A stretch of 35,416 nt of DNA from positions 1 through 35,416 of the forward strand of contig DAHUYD010000177.1 of NCBI GenBank assembly GCA_027315385.1. The letters run 5' to 3'. The notes below the pieces were generated by a model. It worked only from the letters and a program-made list of their open reading frames with translations. It searched no databases and was not told where the DNA came from. This DNA comes from Acidobacterium sp. (lineage in GTDB: Bacteria > Acidobacteriota > Terriglobia > Terriglobales > Acidobacteriaceae). Of this stretch, positions 9,788 to 18,080 are shown piece by piece (within the stretch, counting starts at the first letter, position 1; each line of letters starts with the position of its first letter). The translations under genes and the position numbers were made by a program.

Positions 9788-9857
9788 GGTTCCAGGTTAC
9801 GGGTTACGGGTTACGGGTTCCAGGTTACGGTTTACAGGGTACAGGGTGCGGTGTACT
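9788..9857. repeat. Ten-unit heptad tandem repeat upstream of the biotin carboxylase gene
   Basis: Ten consecutive 7-bp units keep perfect phase. The plus-strand units are GGTTCCA, GGTTACG three times, GGTTCCA, GGTTACG, then drifting copies GTTTACA, GGGTACA, GGGTGCG and GTGTACT. On the minus strand the core reads GTAACCC. It begins one base upstream of the first possible carboxylase start codon and so occupies that gene's leader. It is the clearest member of a short-repeat group also seen at 32343 and 33737. Confidence 0.9.
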
Positions 9858-9916
9858 GCGTGCTACCGCCTTGTTCACTTGTTCGTCATCGACTGCCGGT
9901 CAGTGCCGGCCGGGGG

Positions 9917-9948
9917 AAAAACGAAGGGCCCCGCCGTGGCGGAGCCCT
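9917..9948 (-). terminator. Intrinsic terminator of the tonB-exb-TPR operon
   Basis: Arms of ten bases at 9925-9934 and 9939-9948 pair with one mismatch around a four-base loop. Read on the minus strand the stem is followed by TTCGTTTTT. It lies 24 bases past the stop of the TPR lipoprotein gene, which is the last gene of the operon. Confidence 0.8.
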
Positions 9949-9971
9949 GGAGTTTGGCCGTGCGGTGCAGC

Positions 9972-10853
9972 CTACTGGATGACTACGCCGCTGACCTTCG
10001 AGTTGGCTTTTTCTTCGTTAGCGCGCCGCGTACCGAGAGCCTTTTCGCGCCATGCATCGGCCTGGGCCAGATCCGCCTTGCGCGCCGCCGCATCGGTGCA
10101 ATCCAGATCGGCCTTGCGCCGGTACATCAGGTTCAGGTAGACCATTGCCGAATCGTCGTTTGGACGGAGGCCCTTCCCGGTGGATTTCGGACTATTGGCA
10201 AAGGGTCCCAGATAGGCGTCAGGGTTGCCGGGATCCACGACCAGCAGCAAATAATGCAGTCCTTCGTCGATCAGGGGAGTGTTTTCGCCCTGAATCTGCT
10301 GGCAGATCTTTTTGGGCATCTTCACGTTGCCCTGGCTGTCATCCTGCATGCCGACGCTCTGCAGCGCCTTGACGGAATTGGAGTAAGCCTGGGTCCAGTC
10401 GATGACGCCAATCGTGTAAGCGGCGTCGGCATCCTTGGGATCGGCGTTCAGAACCTTCATCTGCCACTGCTTGGCCAGGTCGAACTTCTTGAGATCGTAG
10501 TACATGGTGGCAATCTGCTTCAGCGCGGTGCTGTCGCTGGGATCCGAGTCCAGCACCTTTTCGAATTGGTCGATGGCCATCTGCGCGTGCTTTTCATTGT
10601 CGGGTGTATCCATGCCGGGAACCACCAGCTGCGCATACGCCGTGGCAAGATACGTCCGGGTCATGGGGTAGGTCGGATCGAGATTGACGGCCCTCTGAAA
10701 GTGATCGATGGCCTCGTCGTAGCGCTGCTCCTTGTAGGCTTCCACGCCCTTATTGAGCTGATCGCGGGCCTCCAGACGCTTACAGCCGGTAGCGGATACC
10801 ACCAGCATAATCGTGGCGGCGGCCAGCACCGGTAAACGTGCGATTCGGTTCAT
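9972..10853 (-). CDS. TPR-repeat lipoprotein at the end of the tonB-exb operon
   Basis: A predicted exported protein of 293 residues. A hydrophobic stretch runs into SATGCKR, an imperfect lipobox, so it is probably a lipoprotein. TPR motifs follow: GVEAYKEQRYDEAIDHFQRA, then units around FEKVLDSDPSDSTALKQIAT and KKFDLAKQWQMKVLNADP. The C-terminal third is helical and charged. The frame is open to 10973, but I start at the ATG at 10853, at the signal peptide, with AAGGAG about 12 bases upstream. Lying last in the tonB-exbB-exbD-exbD operon, it may scaffold or modulate that complex; this is inference from position. No enzyme motif is seen. Confidence 0.85.
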   Translation of the reverse strand: MNRIARLPVLAAATIMLVVSATGCKRLEARDQLNKGVEAYKEQRYDEAIDHFQRAVNLDPTYPMTRTYLATAYAQLVVPGMDTPDNEKHAQMAIDQFEKVLDSDPSDSTALKQIATMYYDLKKFDLAKQWQMKVLNADPKDADAAYTIGVIDWTQAYSNSVKALQSVGMQDDSQGNVKMPKKICQQIQGENTPLIDEGLHYLLLVVDPGNPDAYLGPFANSPKSTGKGLRPNDDSAMVYLNLMYRRKADLDCTDAAARKADLAQADAWREKALGTRRANEEKANSKVSGVVIQ

Positions 10854-10974
10854 GCGTTCTGTCTTCTCCTTCAACTCGCCGGAAGCCTGAATAGCTGGGC
10901 GCAAATCTGGTTGCGACACGATTGTACCGGGTCCGCCGCCTTCGGCAAGGTGCCCGAAGTGCGGCCTGGGCACT

Positions 10975-11406
10975 CTACTGGCCCGCCTGCATCTTGGGCG
11001 TGATCAGACCGACGTGATCGACTCCGATGCCATTGGCAATATCCATGACGTGCGCAACGGCCTGAAAATCGATCGTCGCATCGCCTTTGATGAACATCAC
11101 TTTCTGAGCGCGGATGGAATAGATTTTATTCAGCTCGCCCTCCAGATTGCTGGGGGCCACATCGGTTTGGTTGATCTGGTAACTGGGAACGCCGCCCGGC
11201 GTGCCGTGAATCTGGACCACGATGGTCTGTTCCGGGGGGGGAGCCTGCTTGTTCTTCGGGGGTTGCGGCACCAGAGCGTCGAGGCCCTTCGGGGTAACCG
11301 GCACGATGATCATGAAGATGATCAGCAGGACCAGCAGGACATCGATGAGCGGCGTTACGTTGGGGTCGGCGCTGAGCCCGCCGCCTCCGCCTACGTTCAT
11401 TGCCAT
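10975..11406 (-). CDS. exbD: ExbD/TolR biopolymer transport protein (second copy)
   Basis: This inner-membrane protein has one N-terminal helix and a periplasmic domain, and works with ExbB as a proton-driven motor. A Gly-rich N-terminus precedes [19 protein letters not shown], where Asp22 is the essential proton-carrying residue. The 143-residue length is typical. It begins 33 bases after the other exbD. The two copies differ clearly, especially in their periplasmic parts: this one has a Pro-rich [12 protein letters not shown] segment that the first lacks. They may form a hetero-oligomer. Confidence 0.93.
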   Translation of the reverse strand: MAMNVGGGGGLSADPNVTPLIDVLLVLLIIFMIIVPVTPKGLDALVPQPPKNKQAPPPEQTIVVQIHGTPGGVPSYQINQTDVAPSNLEGELNKIYSIRAQKVMFIKGDATIDFQAVAHVMDIANGIGVDHVGLITPKMQAGQ

Positions 11407-11439
11407 GGTTCAGTTCCTCGTTTCTTCAGCCGCGCCGGA

Positions 11440-11880
11440 CTACTCGCCCGTGGAGATGGTGTTGTTCAGATTCTGAGTCAGCATGCCGATTTCCTCAACG
11501 CCTGCGGTGCGCACCGCGTCGATCGCATTCATGACCGTGCCATAGTTGGCGCGGGAGTCAGCCCGGAAATAGACAATCTTGTTCGTGTGGTTCTGCAGCT
11601 CGTCGCTCACCTGCTGGCCGAGAGTGGCGACGCTGGTCTGGGTGGTGCCCAGATAGATCCGGCTGTCGCGAGTAATCGCCACGGTAATCGCGTCGGTCTT
11701 GCTGGCGTCATCCATCGGCGTCGCGGTATTGGTCGTGGCCAGGTTGACGTTGACCTTGTTATTGAGCATGGGCGTGATCACCATGAAGATGATCAGCAAC
11801 ACCAGCATGACGTCCACCATGGGGGTGACGTTGATGTTGGCGTTGACCTTGGCGCCTTCGTTGCGTTTTGACAGTGCCAT
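11440..11880 (-). CDS. exbD: ExbD/TolR biopolymer transport protein (first copy)
   Basis: This has the same architecture as its neighbour. The basic N-terminus [19 protein letters not shown] leads into a single helix, and Asp23 in [14 protein letters not shown] is the conserved proton-carrying residue. The periplasmic domain ends in [21 protein letters not shown], the usual family fold. It is 146 residues long. It is transcribed after exbB, with a 139-base spacer that contains a strong hairpin. Tandem exbD genes after exbB are common in bacteria with many TonB-dependent receptors. Confidence 0.93.
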   Translation of the reverse strand: MALSKRNEGAKVNANINVTPMVDVMLVLLIIFMVITPMLNNKVNVNLATTNTATPMDDASKTDAITVAITRDSRIYLGTTQTSVATLGQQVSDELQNHTNKIVYFRADSRANYGTVMNAIDAVRTAGVEEIGMLTQNLNNTISTGE

Positions 11881-11930
11881 TTCGTGTGCGCTCCCGTGGA
11901 TCGCGTGTTCATGGGCTCGGGCACTCAGGA

Positions 11931-11962
11931 ACCGGAAGCCGGTCTTCGCGCCGGCTCCCGGT
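11931..11962. other. Hairpin in the exbB-exbD spacer
   Basis: Twelve-base arms at 11931-11942 and 11951-11962 (ACCGGAAGCCGG against its near complement) pair with one mismatch around an eight-base loop. No T-run follows on either strand, so it is not a classical terminator. It may protect or process the polycistronic mRNA. Confidence 0.55.
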
Positions 11963-12019
11963 CAGGAGACTCCCGCTGTTTCGAACCCGTCGCGCCGCTG
12001 CGCTTCGGGGACCCGCTGC

Positions 12020-12766
12020 TTAGCGCCGATTGCTCTGCTTAATAAAGTAATCGATCAGCTCGCTGGAGGAGTTGTCCATCTCGACATCGAACGCCTCCAC
12101 GCGGTTGGTGAAATAGTTGAACAGCCAAACCGCCGGGATGGCCACGAACAGGCCGAACGCGGTAGTCACCAGCGCTTCGGAAATGCCGCTGGCGACAGCC
12201 CCGATACCGGGCGTCTTCTGCGTGGCGATTTCCTGAAAGGCCTTCAGAATGCCGGCGACCGTTCCGAACAGTCCGACGAACGGAGCGGTGGACCCGATGG
12301 TGGCCAGGCTGCCGAGACCTCTCTTCAGCTTGGCGTGCACGATCGCCTCGGCCCGCTCCAGAGCGCGCTTGGAGGACTCGATCTGCTCCACGCTGACGGC
12401 TCCGCCTCCGCCGTAGGTGCGGAACTCCTGCAGGCCGGCCGTGACAACTTCAGCCAGGTGCGACTTCTTGTTGCGGTCCGCAACCTTCACCGCTTCGTCG
12501 AGCTTGCCCTCCTTCAGGGCTCCGGCAACGCGGGGCGCGAACTCGCGGGACTGTTTACGGGCGGCGTTGAAGTACAGCCAGCGGTCGATCATCACAGCCA
12601 GCGACCAGATGGACATGATCAGGAGCACGAAGACAACGCCGCGGGCCAGCCAGCCCATGTTGTGCCACAAATCGATAGGACTGAACCCCACCGACGGAGC
12701 TTCCTGAAACAGGCCCAGAGACGCCGCTGGGTTGGCAAGAAGATGGTTGAAATGAGCGAGAATCAC
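12020..12766 (-). CDS. exbB: ExbB/TolQ/MotA-type proton channel protein
   Basis: This inner-membrane protein has three helices and forms the pentameric stator around ExbD, energising TonB. The first helix is around WLARGVVFVLLIMSIWSL. The conserved cytoplasmic loop and the last two helices hold LGSLATIGSTAPFVGLFGTVAGIL and ISEALVTTAFGLFVAIPAVWLFNYF, the family signature. It has 248 residues. The start is a GTG at 12766 with AGGAGG ten bases upstream. It lies between tonB and two exbD genes on the same strand. ExbB and TolQ cannot be cleanly separated by motif, but the neighbouring tonB favours ExbB. Confidence 0.93.
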   Translation of the reverse strand: MILAHFNHLLANPAASLGLFQEAPSVGFSPIDLWHNMGWLARGVVFVLLIMSIWSLAVMIDRWLYFNAARKQSREFAPRVAGALKEGKLDEAVKVADRNKKSHLAEVVTAGLQEFRTYGGGGAVSVEQIESSKRALERAEAIVHAKLKRGLGSLATIGSTAPFVGLFGTVAGILKAFQEIATQKTPGIGAVASGISEALVTTAFGLFVAIPAVWLFNYFTNRVEAFDVEMDNSSSELIDYFIKQSNRR

Positions 12767-12912
12767 TTGAATCGTTCCTCCTGAGGAGTTCCTTCTGTAA
12801 GTCGAAAAGCGCTGACGGTGTGCCTCGCCGCCAAAACGCCGGCGGCAGGCCGGAAAAAGCGTTTACCGGGAGGCCCCGGCGCCGGCGCGGGCCGGTACGG
12901 GGCGGTCTCGGT

Positions 12913-13632
12913 TCATCCACCAAGGTTAAACACTACGTTGACCTGCGTTTCCACTTCCACGGGCTCGCCGTTCAGCAGGTAAGGCCTGTACCGCCAGGTC
13001 CGTACCGCATCCAGGGCAGCGGCCTGCAGCATCGGCGGACCGCTGACAACGTGCAGGTTTTGGATCGTTCCAGCTTTGGAAATCGTTGCCTGCAAAACTA
13101 CCGTGCCCTGAATTCGGGCCGCTTTGGCGATGGCCGGATACTCCGGATTTTCGCCGCCGATACGGTTACCCGCCATCACACCGGACGAAACATTGATCTT
13201 CTTCGGAGGAGCGGCCTTGACCACCGGAGCCGGGCCATTCCCCAGGCCTCCCAGAACGCCGCCAAGCACGCCGCCGGTATCGCCGCCGGTGCCGCCGATC
13301 ACTCCGCTGACCGAAGGGGGCTGCGCTTGTTCTTTCACCATCTTGATCACTTTCGGGATATGCGTGGGCGCCGTGATCTGGTTGTTGATCACCTCCGAAA
13401 CCACGCGCTGCACCTTAACCTGCGGGGGCGGCGGAGGGGGCGGTGGGGGCGGGGGTGGAGGAGCGACCAGCATTGTGGTCATCAGCGCCTTGGGAAGCGC
13501 CTCGGGATAGATCAGCGGATACAGGATCAGCGCCGCAAGCACGGAGGCATTCAGCAGAATGCCGACGATCGTGTAGTACTTGCTCTTTGTCTTGATCTTG
13601 TGGCCCGACTCGAACAGTGCATTTTCAAACAT
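12913..13632 (-). CDS. tonB: TonB energy transducer
   Basis: This periplasm-spanning protein couples the ExbBD motor to outer-membrane receptors. A short cytoplasmic N-terminus leads to one helix (YYTIVGILLNASVLAALIL), followed by a run of 13 prolines, a flexible Gly/Pro region, and the TonB C-terminal domain (NPEYPAIAKAARIQGTVVLQ to RTWRYRPYLLNGEPVEV). The ATG at 13632 with GGGAGG 11 bases upstream is preferred; an in-frame TTG at 13650 would place the Shine-Dalgarno inside the gene. It has 239 residues. It is the first gene of the tonB-exbB-exbD-exbD-TPR operon; the 146-base gap to exbB holds GC-rich inverted repeats. Confidence 0.93.
   Translation of the reverse strand: MFENALFESGHKIKTKSKYYTIVGILLNASVLAALILYPLIYPEALPKALMTTMLVAPPPPPPPPPPPPPQVKVQRVVSEVINNQITAPTHIPKVIKMVKEQAQPPSVSGVIGGTGGDTGGVLGGVLGGLGNGPAPVVKAAPPKKINVSSGVMAGNRIGGENPEYPAIAKAARIQGTVVLQATISKAGTIQNLHVVSGPPMLQAAALDAVRTWRYRPYLLNGEPVEVETQVNVVFNLGG
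13424..13455 (+). other. Potential G-quadruplex opposite the TonB polyproline codons
   Basis: The plus strand holds four separate runs of five guanines at 13424-13428, 13436-13440, 13445-13449 and 13451-13455, with loops of 7, 4 and 1 bases. This is the template strand of tonB; the runs encode most of its 13 consecutive prolines. It may simply reflect CCN codon bias in a GC-rich genome. Confidence 0.6.
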
Positions 13633-13671
13633 GGCAGGCGTGCCTCCCAACCTTTCACCGCGTTGTCACTT

Positions 13672-13677
13672 GTTATA
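13672..13677 (-). promoter_or_regulatory. Candidate -10 box for the tonB operon
   Basis: On the minus strand GTGTCTATAAC gives a good -10 hexamer (TATAAC) about 40 bases upstream of the tonB ATG. No convincing -35 box lies at the right distance. The rest of the 257-base gap up to secF shows nothing else I can name. Confidence 0.3.
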
Positions 13678-13889
13678 GACACCACAAGCGCCCCGTTTTG
13701 TTCCCGTCGGTTTTCCACCGCGGCAGACTGACCGCAGCGCCTTGCAAGAGCCATTTCGGGCGTGTTCCCCGGCAGATAAACCCGGCTCTCGTTCTATACC
13801 ACAATCGGCGGCGGCGCAGCCAGATCCGCTCCTGGGAGCGCCCCGCTTCCAATCCATACCGGTTGATGCTGCCCAAAGGGTTGCCAGCA

Positions 13890-15095
13890 TCATACCTTAG
13901 CTTTCCTGGCGGCGGGAAGCGCGGCCCCCCGCCCCTGGTGGGTACGCCATTCCTGATAAGCCACCAGCATGGGAGCCGCTACCGCGATGGACGAGTACGT
14001 CCCGATCAGAATGCCGACTACCAGTGCAAATGAGAATGGGTGCAGCACCTGGCCGCCGAAAAGAAACAGCGAAAGCACGGTCAGGAAAGTCAGGCCCGAT
14101 GTCAGCACCGTCCGGCTCAGCGTCTGGTTGATGCTGCGGTTGACTAGTTCCGGCAGCGGCTCGCGCCGGCTCAGGCGCAGGTTCTCGCGGATGCGGTCGA
14201 AAACGACGATCGTGTCGTTCATTGAGTAGCCGATCAGCGTCAGGATGGCCGCGATCACGGTGAGCGAAACCTCTATATTCATCAGGCTGAAGGCGCCTAC
14301 CGTAATCAGCGTGTCGTGGAAGCAGGCCACCACGGCGGCCACGCCGTAGATCAGCTCAAACCGGAACCACAGGTAGACCAGCATGCCCGCCAGCGAGAAC
14401 AGGGTTGCCAGTAGCGCCTGCTTGCGCATCACGCTGCCCATTTGCGCGCCGATGACATCGACGCTGCGGACGGAAAATCCGGAGAGATACGCCCCCTGCT
14501 GAAACGCGCTCAGCACAGCCGGATCGACAACGCCCTGCAGAGCGCTCATCGACGGGATAACGCCGCTGTCCTGGTCGTCGCGGACCCGAAGGACCGCGTT
14601 TGCCTGTTCCTGGTATTTGGTTTGCGCCGCGGCCGTGGCGCCCAAATGTTCGGGATCCTGCTGCTCCAGCCAGTTCGTCAGCGACTCGTGGGTGGCGTTA
14701 TCCAGATCCAGCTTGCCCTGGTTTTGCGCCGCCGAGGGCGAGTAGTCCTGGGTGAGAGCGCGCACGATGGTGGCGCGGCCCTGGTCGATCGCCGACTGAT
14801 TGGTGGTGCCGCTCGACAGGGTGATTTTCACCTCGCGGTTTTCCGCCGGGCCAAACGGTGTGATGCGCGGCCCTGACAGGCCCGCCTTGCTTGCCGCATC
14901 GCGAATACCCGCCAGGTTGGGCGTTTCCGCAAACTTCACCGTCACCACGGTGCCGCCGCGGAAGTCGACGTCCAGGGGCAGATGGTGCCAGAAGAAAAGC
15001 GAGAGAAGCCCGGCAGCGCTGAAGATGAGGGAGAACCCGAGGAAATACCACTTCTTCCCCAGCCAGTCGATCCTTGGATTATGAAACAGTTCCAC
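13890..15095 (-). CDS. secF: Protein-export membrane protein SecF
   Basis: SecF, with SecD, uses the proton gradient to help pull preproteins through SecYEG. It has six helices. The N-terminal helix and LDVDFRGGTVVTVKF match the family; LIGYSMNDTIVVFDRIRENLR in the later helices is the conserved core. At 401 residues it is longer than the roughly 300-320 of Proteobacteria. The excess is mainly an Ala/Gln-rich insertion of about 70 residues in the first periplasmic domain, roughly residues 92-165. The start is a GTG at 15095 preceded by GGCGGA. It lies 40 bases after secD. Confidence 0.95.
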   Translation of the reverse strand: MELFHNPRIDWLGKKWYFLGFSLIFSAAGLLSLFFWHHLPLDVDFRGGTVVTVKFAETPNLAGIRDAASKAGLSGPRITPFGPAENREVKITLSSGTTNQSAIDQGRATIVRALTQDYSPSAAQNQGKLDLDNATHESLTNWLEQQDPEHLGATAAAQTKYQEQANAVLRVRDDQDSGVIPSMSALQGVVDPAVLSAFQQGAYLSGFSVRSVDVIGAQMGSVMRKQALLATLFSLAGMLVYLWFRFELIYGVAAVVACFHDTLITVGAFSLMNIEVSLTVIAAILTLIGYSMNDTIVVFDRIRENLRLSRREPLPELVNRSINQTLSRTVLTSGLTFLTVLSLFLFGGQVLHPFSFALVVGILIGTYSSIAVAAPMLVAYQEWRTHQGRGAALPAARKAKV

Positions 15096-15135
15096 GAAAA
15101 TCCGCCTATAGAAAAATCTCTCGAAGCCTCGCGGC

Positions 15136-16761
15136 CTAGATCGAGATCGGTTCGCCGTGCAGCTTGCGGCTCAGGTGAGCGTCGAAAATGACGCGGGAAA
15201 CAAAGACCGCCGTAAACAAATTGGCGAGCAGACCGAAAATCAGCGTAATAGCAAAGCCTTTCACCGGACCCACGCTGCCCGTGGTCAGATAAAGGATCAC
15301 CGCCGAGACAATGGTGGTGACGTGGGTATCCAGAATGGTCGTCCATGCGTGAGCGAAACCCTGGTCCACGGCAGCCGCCGGCGATTTTCCGGCGCGCAGT
15401 TCTTCGCGGATGCGCTCGAAAATGAGCACATTCGAATCGACGCCCATACCGATGGTCAGGATGACGCCGGCGATACCAGGCAGGGTGAGCACCGCGTGGC
15501 TGAAGCCCATAAACCCGAGCAGAATCACCAGGTTCAGGAACAGCGCCAGATCGGCATTGATTCCCGCGCCCTTGTAGTAGATGAGCATGAAAATCATCAC
15601 CGCCAGCATGCCGACGATGGACGCCACCACGCCTTCGTGGATTGAGTCCGCGCCCAGCGAAGGCCCGACCGTGGTTTCCTGCAGGTACTTCAGGCTGGCA
15701 GGCAGCGCGCCCGTGCTCAGCAGCGTGGCCAGGTCCTGCGCCTGCTGCATGCTCATGTTGCCGCCGGAAATGTTGCCGGTATCGTGAATGACGCCCTTGA
15801 TGACCGCAACTTCGTAAATCCGGTCATTGAGGACAACCGCCATCGACTTTCCGATATTCGCCGTCGTGAACTGGCCAAACCGGTCCCCGGCGGAGTTCGT
15901 CAGATAGAAAACCACTTCCGGCTCGTTGGTCTGCTGATCGTTGTCAGCCTTGGCATCGCGGATATCCGTGCCCCCCCAGACCGGAATCTTCGAAAGCTCA
16001 TACCATTCGCCGTCCCCGCCTTCACCGGAAGCACCAGCCACGCTCTGCACCAGCTCTGCATTGGGAGGAACCATGCCGCCCATGCTTTGCAGCGCGCTCT
16101 GCTGATCGGGCCAGGGCCCGCCCAGCACCGCATGCGTGGAAAGCCGGGCCGTTTGCTGAATAACGTTCTCCACGCGGCTCAGATCGTCGACCCCTGGAAG
16201 TTCCACCAGAATCTGATAGCTCCCCAGCTGATACGGTGCGACCACCGGCTCGCTCACGCCAAGGCTGTTGATCCGGCTCTCGATCACAGCGATGGAGCGA
16301 TTCAGCGCGCGCTGCTTCAGATCCGACTCGATGGTGGGCTTCATCGTCAGCGTCCAGCTGTTGTTCGGTCCGGGCGCAATGTCGTACTGCGATCCGAACT
16401 GAGAATTGAGGACGCTGCTGACGTCGAGACTCTTGGCCGCCGGAACGCCTGAGATCTGGATGAAGTCCGGCCGGTTGGCGTCCGGCTTGGTCACCGACGC
16501 GCCCACCACTCCGTTCTGCTGGAACGCGTTCTGGATGCTGGCCGCATCGCTGTCGGTCTGGGCGCCGATCGCCTCGTTCACCTGCACCTGCATGACCAGA
16601 TACATCCCGCCCTTGAGGTCCAGCCCCAGGTGGATGCGCTGCAAAATCGCGTTCTTGATCGCCGTTCCGGATACCCCGCCCGGGATTCCGAAGATGCCAT
16701 AGATAAAGAACAGGAGGATGGCGATGATGCCGAGGGTTTTTGTGCGGAGATTCTTCTGCAT
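15136..16761 (-). CDS. secD: Protein translocase subunit SecD
   Basis: This is the partner of SecF in the Sec translocon. An N-terminal helix leads to the conserved HLGLDLKGGMYLVMQV, then a large periplasmic P1 region including IESRINSLGVSEPVV and a Gly/Asn-rich head, then five helices with GMGVDSNVLIFERIREELR, where the transport-linked Asp and Arg lie. The 541-residue length is within the family range. yajC ends seven bases upstream, so the three genes form one operon. Confidence 0.96.
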   Translation of the reverse strand: MQKNLRTKTLGIIAILLFFIYGIFGIPGGVSGTAIKNAILQRIHLGLDLKGGMYLVMQVQVNEAIGAQTDSDAASIQNAFQQNGVVGASVTKPDANRPDFIQISGVPAAKSLDVSSVLNSQFGSQYDIAPGPNNSWTLTMKPTIESDLKQRALNRSIAVIESRINSLGVSEPVVAPYQLGSYQILVELPGVDDLSRVENVIQQTARLSTHAVLGGPWPDQQSALQSMGGMVPPNAELVQSVAGASGEGGDGEWYELSKIPVWGGTDIRDAKADNDQQTNEPEVVFYLTNSAGDRFGQFTTANIGKSMAVVLNDRIYEVAVIKGVIHDTGNISGGNMSMQQAQDLATLLSTGALPASLKYLQETTVGPSLGADSIHEGVVASIVGMLAVMIFMLIYYKGAGINADLALFLNLVILLGFMGFSHAVLTLPGIAGVILTIGMGVDSNVLIFERIREELRAGKSPAAAVDQGFAHAWTTILDTHVTTIVSAVILYLTTGSVGPVKGFAITLIFGLLANLFTAVFVSRVIFDAHLSRKLHGEPISI

Positions 16762-16768
16762 GGAGGCT

Positions 16769-17077
16769 CTACTTGGTTTCGTCCTGGGTTACGGAGGCGA
16801 TGGCCGTTTTTACGACTTCGATCCGGAGATTATCGGGGGGAACGCGAAGCTGAATACTGTCGTCCTTAATCGCCAGAATCGTGCCGCGAATTCCGCCGGT
16901 GGTTGTGATCCGATCGCCGGTCTTCAGATTGCCGAGCATTTGCTGCCATTTCTGCTGCCGCTTTTGCTGCGGCCGGATCAGCAGAAAATAGAAGACCACA
17001 ATGATCAGCAGAAAAGGCAGAAAGGTGCCGATTCCCGTAGGCAAAGCGAACGGCGCCAGCAAGGCAAATGATATCAA
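16769..17077 (-). CDS. yajC: Preprotein translocase accessory subunit YajC
   Basis: A small single-helix membrane protein that associates with SecDF. The helix PFLLIIVVFYFLLIRPQQKR is typical, followed by a cytoplasmic beta-rich domain with LKTGDRITTTGGIRGTI. It has 102 residues. The start is a TTG at 17077; AAGGA lies eight bases upstream. It is the first gene of yajC-secD-secF. In many bacteria tgt precedes yajC in this operon; here tgt is about 2.5 kb away on the other strand. Confidence 0.93.
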   Translation of the reverse strand: MISFALLAPFALPTGIGTFLPFLLIIVVFYFLLIRPQQKRQQKWQQMLGNLKTGDRITTTGGIRGTILAIKDDSIQLRVPPDNLRIEVVKTAIASVTQDETK

Positions 17078-17436
17078 CGCACGGTCCTTCTGGCCGGAAC
17101 GGCAGGCAGCCCGCCCGCGGCTCTGATGCTGAATCGTTTTCCTGGAAGGGGCCCGACAGCGCGTGGTGAATATGCGTCGCGTCGCGCGGGACCTGAATAC
17201 CTGGAAACGGCTCCCCGCTCACACGCACACTGCCAGGATTTCGCAGGGAAACCTGACTTATAGAATCGCGTAGAGGCGAGGCAGTGTCAAGAAAAAGGCG
17301 GCAGGCGGACAACCATCGGTTCGGGAGCGCGGCTTTTCCCTCCGCCATTTCGTAACGCTTTCCACACCCCTCTCCCGCGCTCCCGGGCCTACACTGGAAC
17401 CTTCCTGAATCGTTCCGCGGGGGCGTTGAGACAACC
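17078..17436. other. Intergenic region between divergent yajC and tdk
   Basis: This 359-base gap separates two divergent genes. It holds the candidate yajC promoter (17263-17290) and, near tdk, the bases TACACTGGAA at 17390-17399, a possible -10 region without a recognisable -35. I see no coding frame with a credible product and no RNA gene. The 185 bases between the promoter and yajC would be a long leader in which I recognise no named element. Confidence 0.5.
17263..17290 (-). promoter_or_regulatory. Candidate promoter of yajC-secD-secF
   Basis: On the minus strand a perfect TTGACA (17285-17290) is followed 16-18 bases later by GATTCTATAAG, which offers GATTCT or TTCTAT as -10. A run of T lies just upstream of the -35. 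It is about 185 bases before the yajC start codon. Confidence 0.5.
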
Positions 17437-18066
17437 ATGGCAGGTGGAGAGCGCGCAGTTCATCCCGGGCGCATTGAAGTGATCACCGGGCCTATGTTTT
17501 CGGGCAAATCCGAGGAGCTGATCCGGCGCCTGAAGCGCGCCCAGATCGCCAGGCGCAGGGTGACCTGCTTCAAACCCGATCTCGATGTCCGCTACCATCG
17601 CACCGCCATTGCCTCGCACAGCGCGCAGACTCTGGACGCCCTGCCCGTGGCCAATATGGAAGAGCTGAAGGCCATACTGATGCCCATGATCGACGCTGTC
17701 GAAGTCATCGGCATCGACGAAGCGCAGTTCTTCGATCCCAGCCTGATCGGCTTCTCCGGCGAAATGGTGCACCTGGGCAAGCGCGTGATTATTGCCGGGC
17801 TCGACACCACGTTTAGCGGCGAACCCTTCGCGCCCATGCCCGAGCTGCTGGCAATCTCCGATGAGGTGGTGAAACTGTCCGCGGTGTGCATGCAGTGCGG
17901 CGCTCCGGCGATTCACACCCAGCGGCTGGGCAGCAGCCAGTCCCTCGTGCTGGTGGGCGCTGCCGGAGTGTACGAGGCGCGCTGCCGCGCTTGCTTCCGG
18001 CCCTGGACAGACGAACACGGCTCCCGGCAAATGGAACTGCCGGTGAGCGCCGGGGACCGGCATTAA
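17437..18066 (+). CDS. tdk: Thymidine kinase
   Basis: This salvage enzyme phosphorylates thymidine with ATP; it is the type II, zinc-binding TK1 family. The Walker A loop GPMFSGKS is at residues 18-25, IDEAQFF carries the Walker B region and catalytic Glu, and the lasso region ends with two zinc-binding pairs, CMQC and CRAC. It has 209 residues, normal for the family. The start ATG follows a CGGGGG stretch, a poor Shine-Dalgarno. It converges with the cytochrome gene, 14 bases between stops. Confidence 0.95.
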   Translation: MAGGERAVHPGRIEVITGPMFSGKSEELIRRLKRAQIARRRVTCFKPDLDVRYHRTAIASHSAQTLDALPVANMEELKAILMPMIDAVEVIGIDEAQFFDPSLIGFSGEMVHLGKRVIIAGLDTTFSGEPFAPMPELLAISDEVVKLSAVCMQCGAPAIHTQRLGSSQSLVLVGAAGVYEARCRACFRPWTDEHGSRQMELPVSAGDRH

Positions 18067-18080
18067 CGATCAGGGACCGG

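Noticed and set aside
9788-9857. CRISPR array
   Set aside because: The units are 7 bp without spacers, so this is a simple tandem repeat.
12767-12912. Terminator between tonB and exbB
   Set aside because: GC-rich inverted repeats and a distant TTTTT exist, but the parts are not arranged as a stem followed directly by the T-run.
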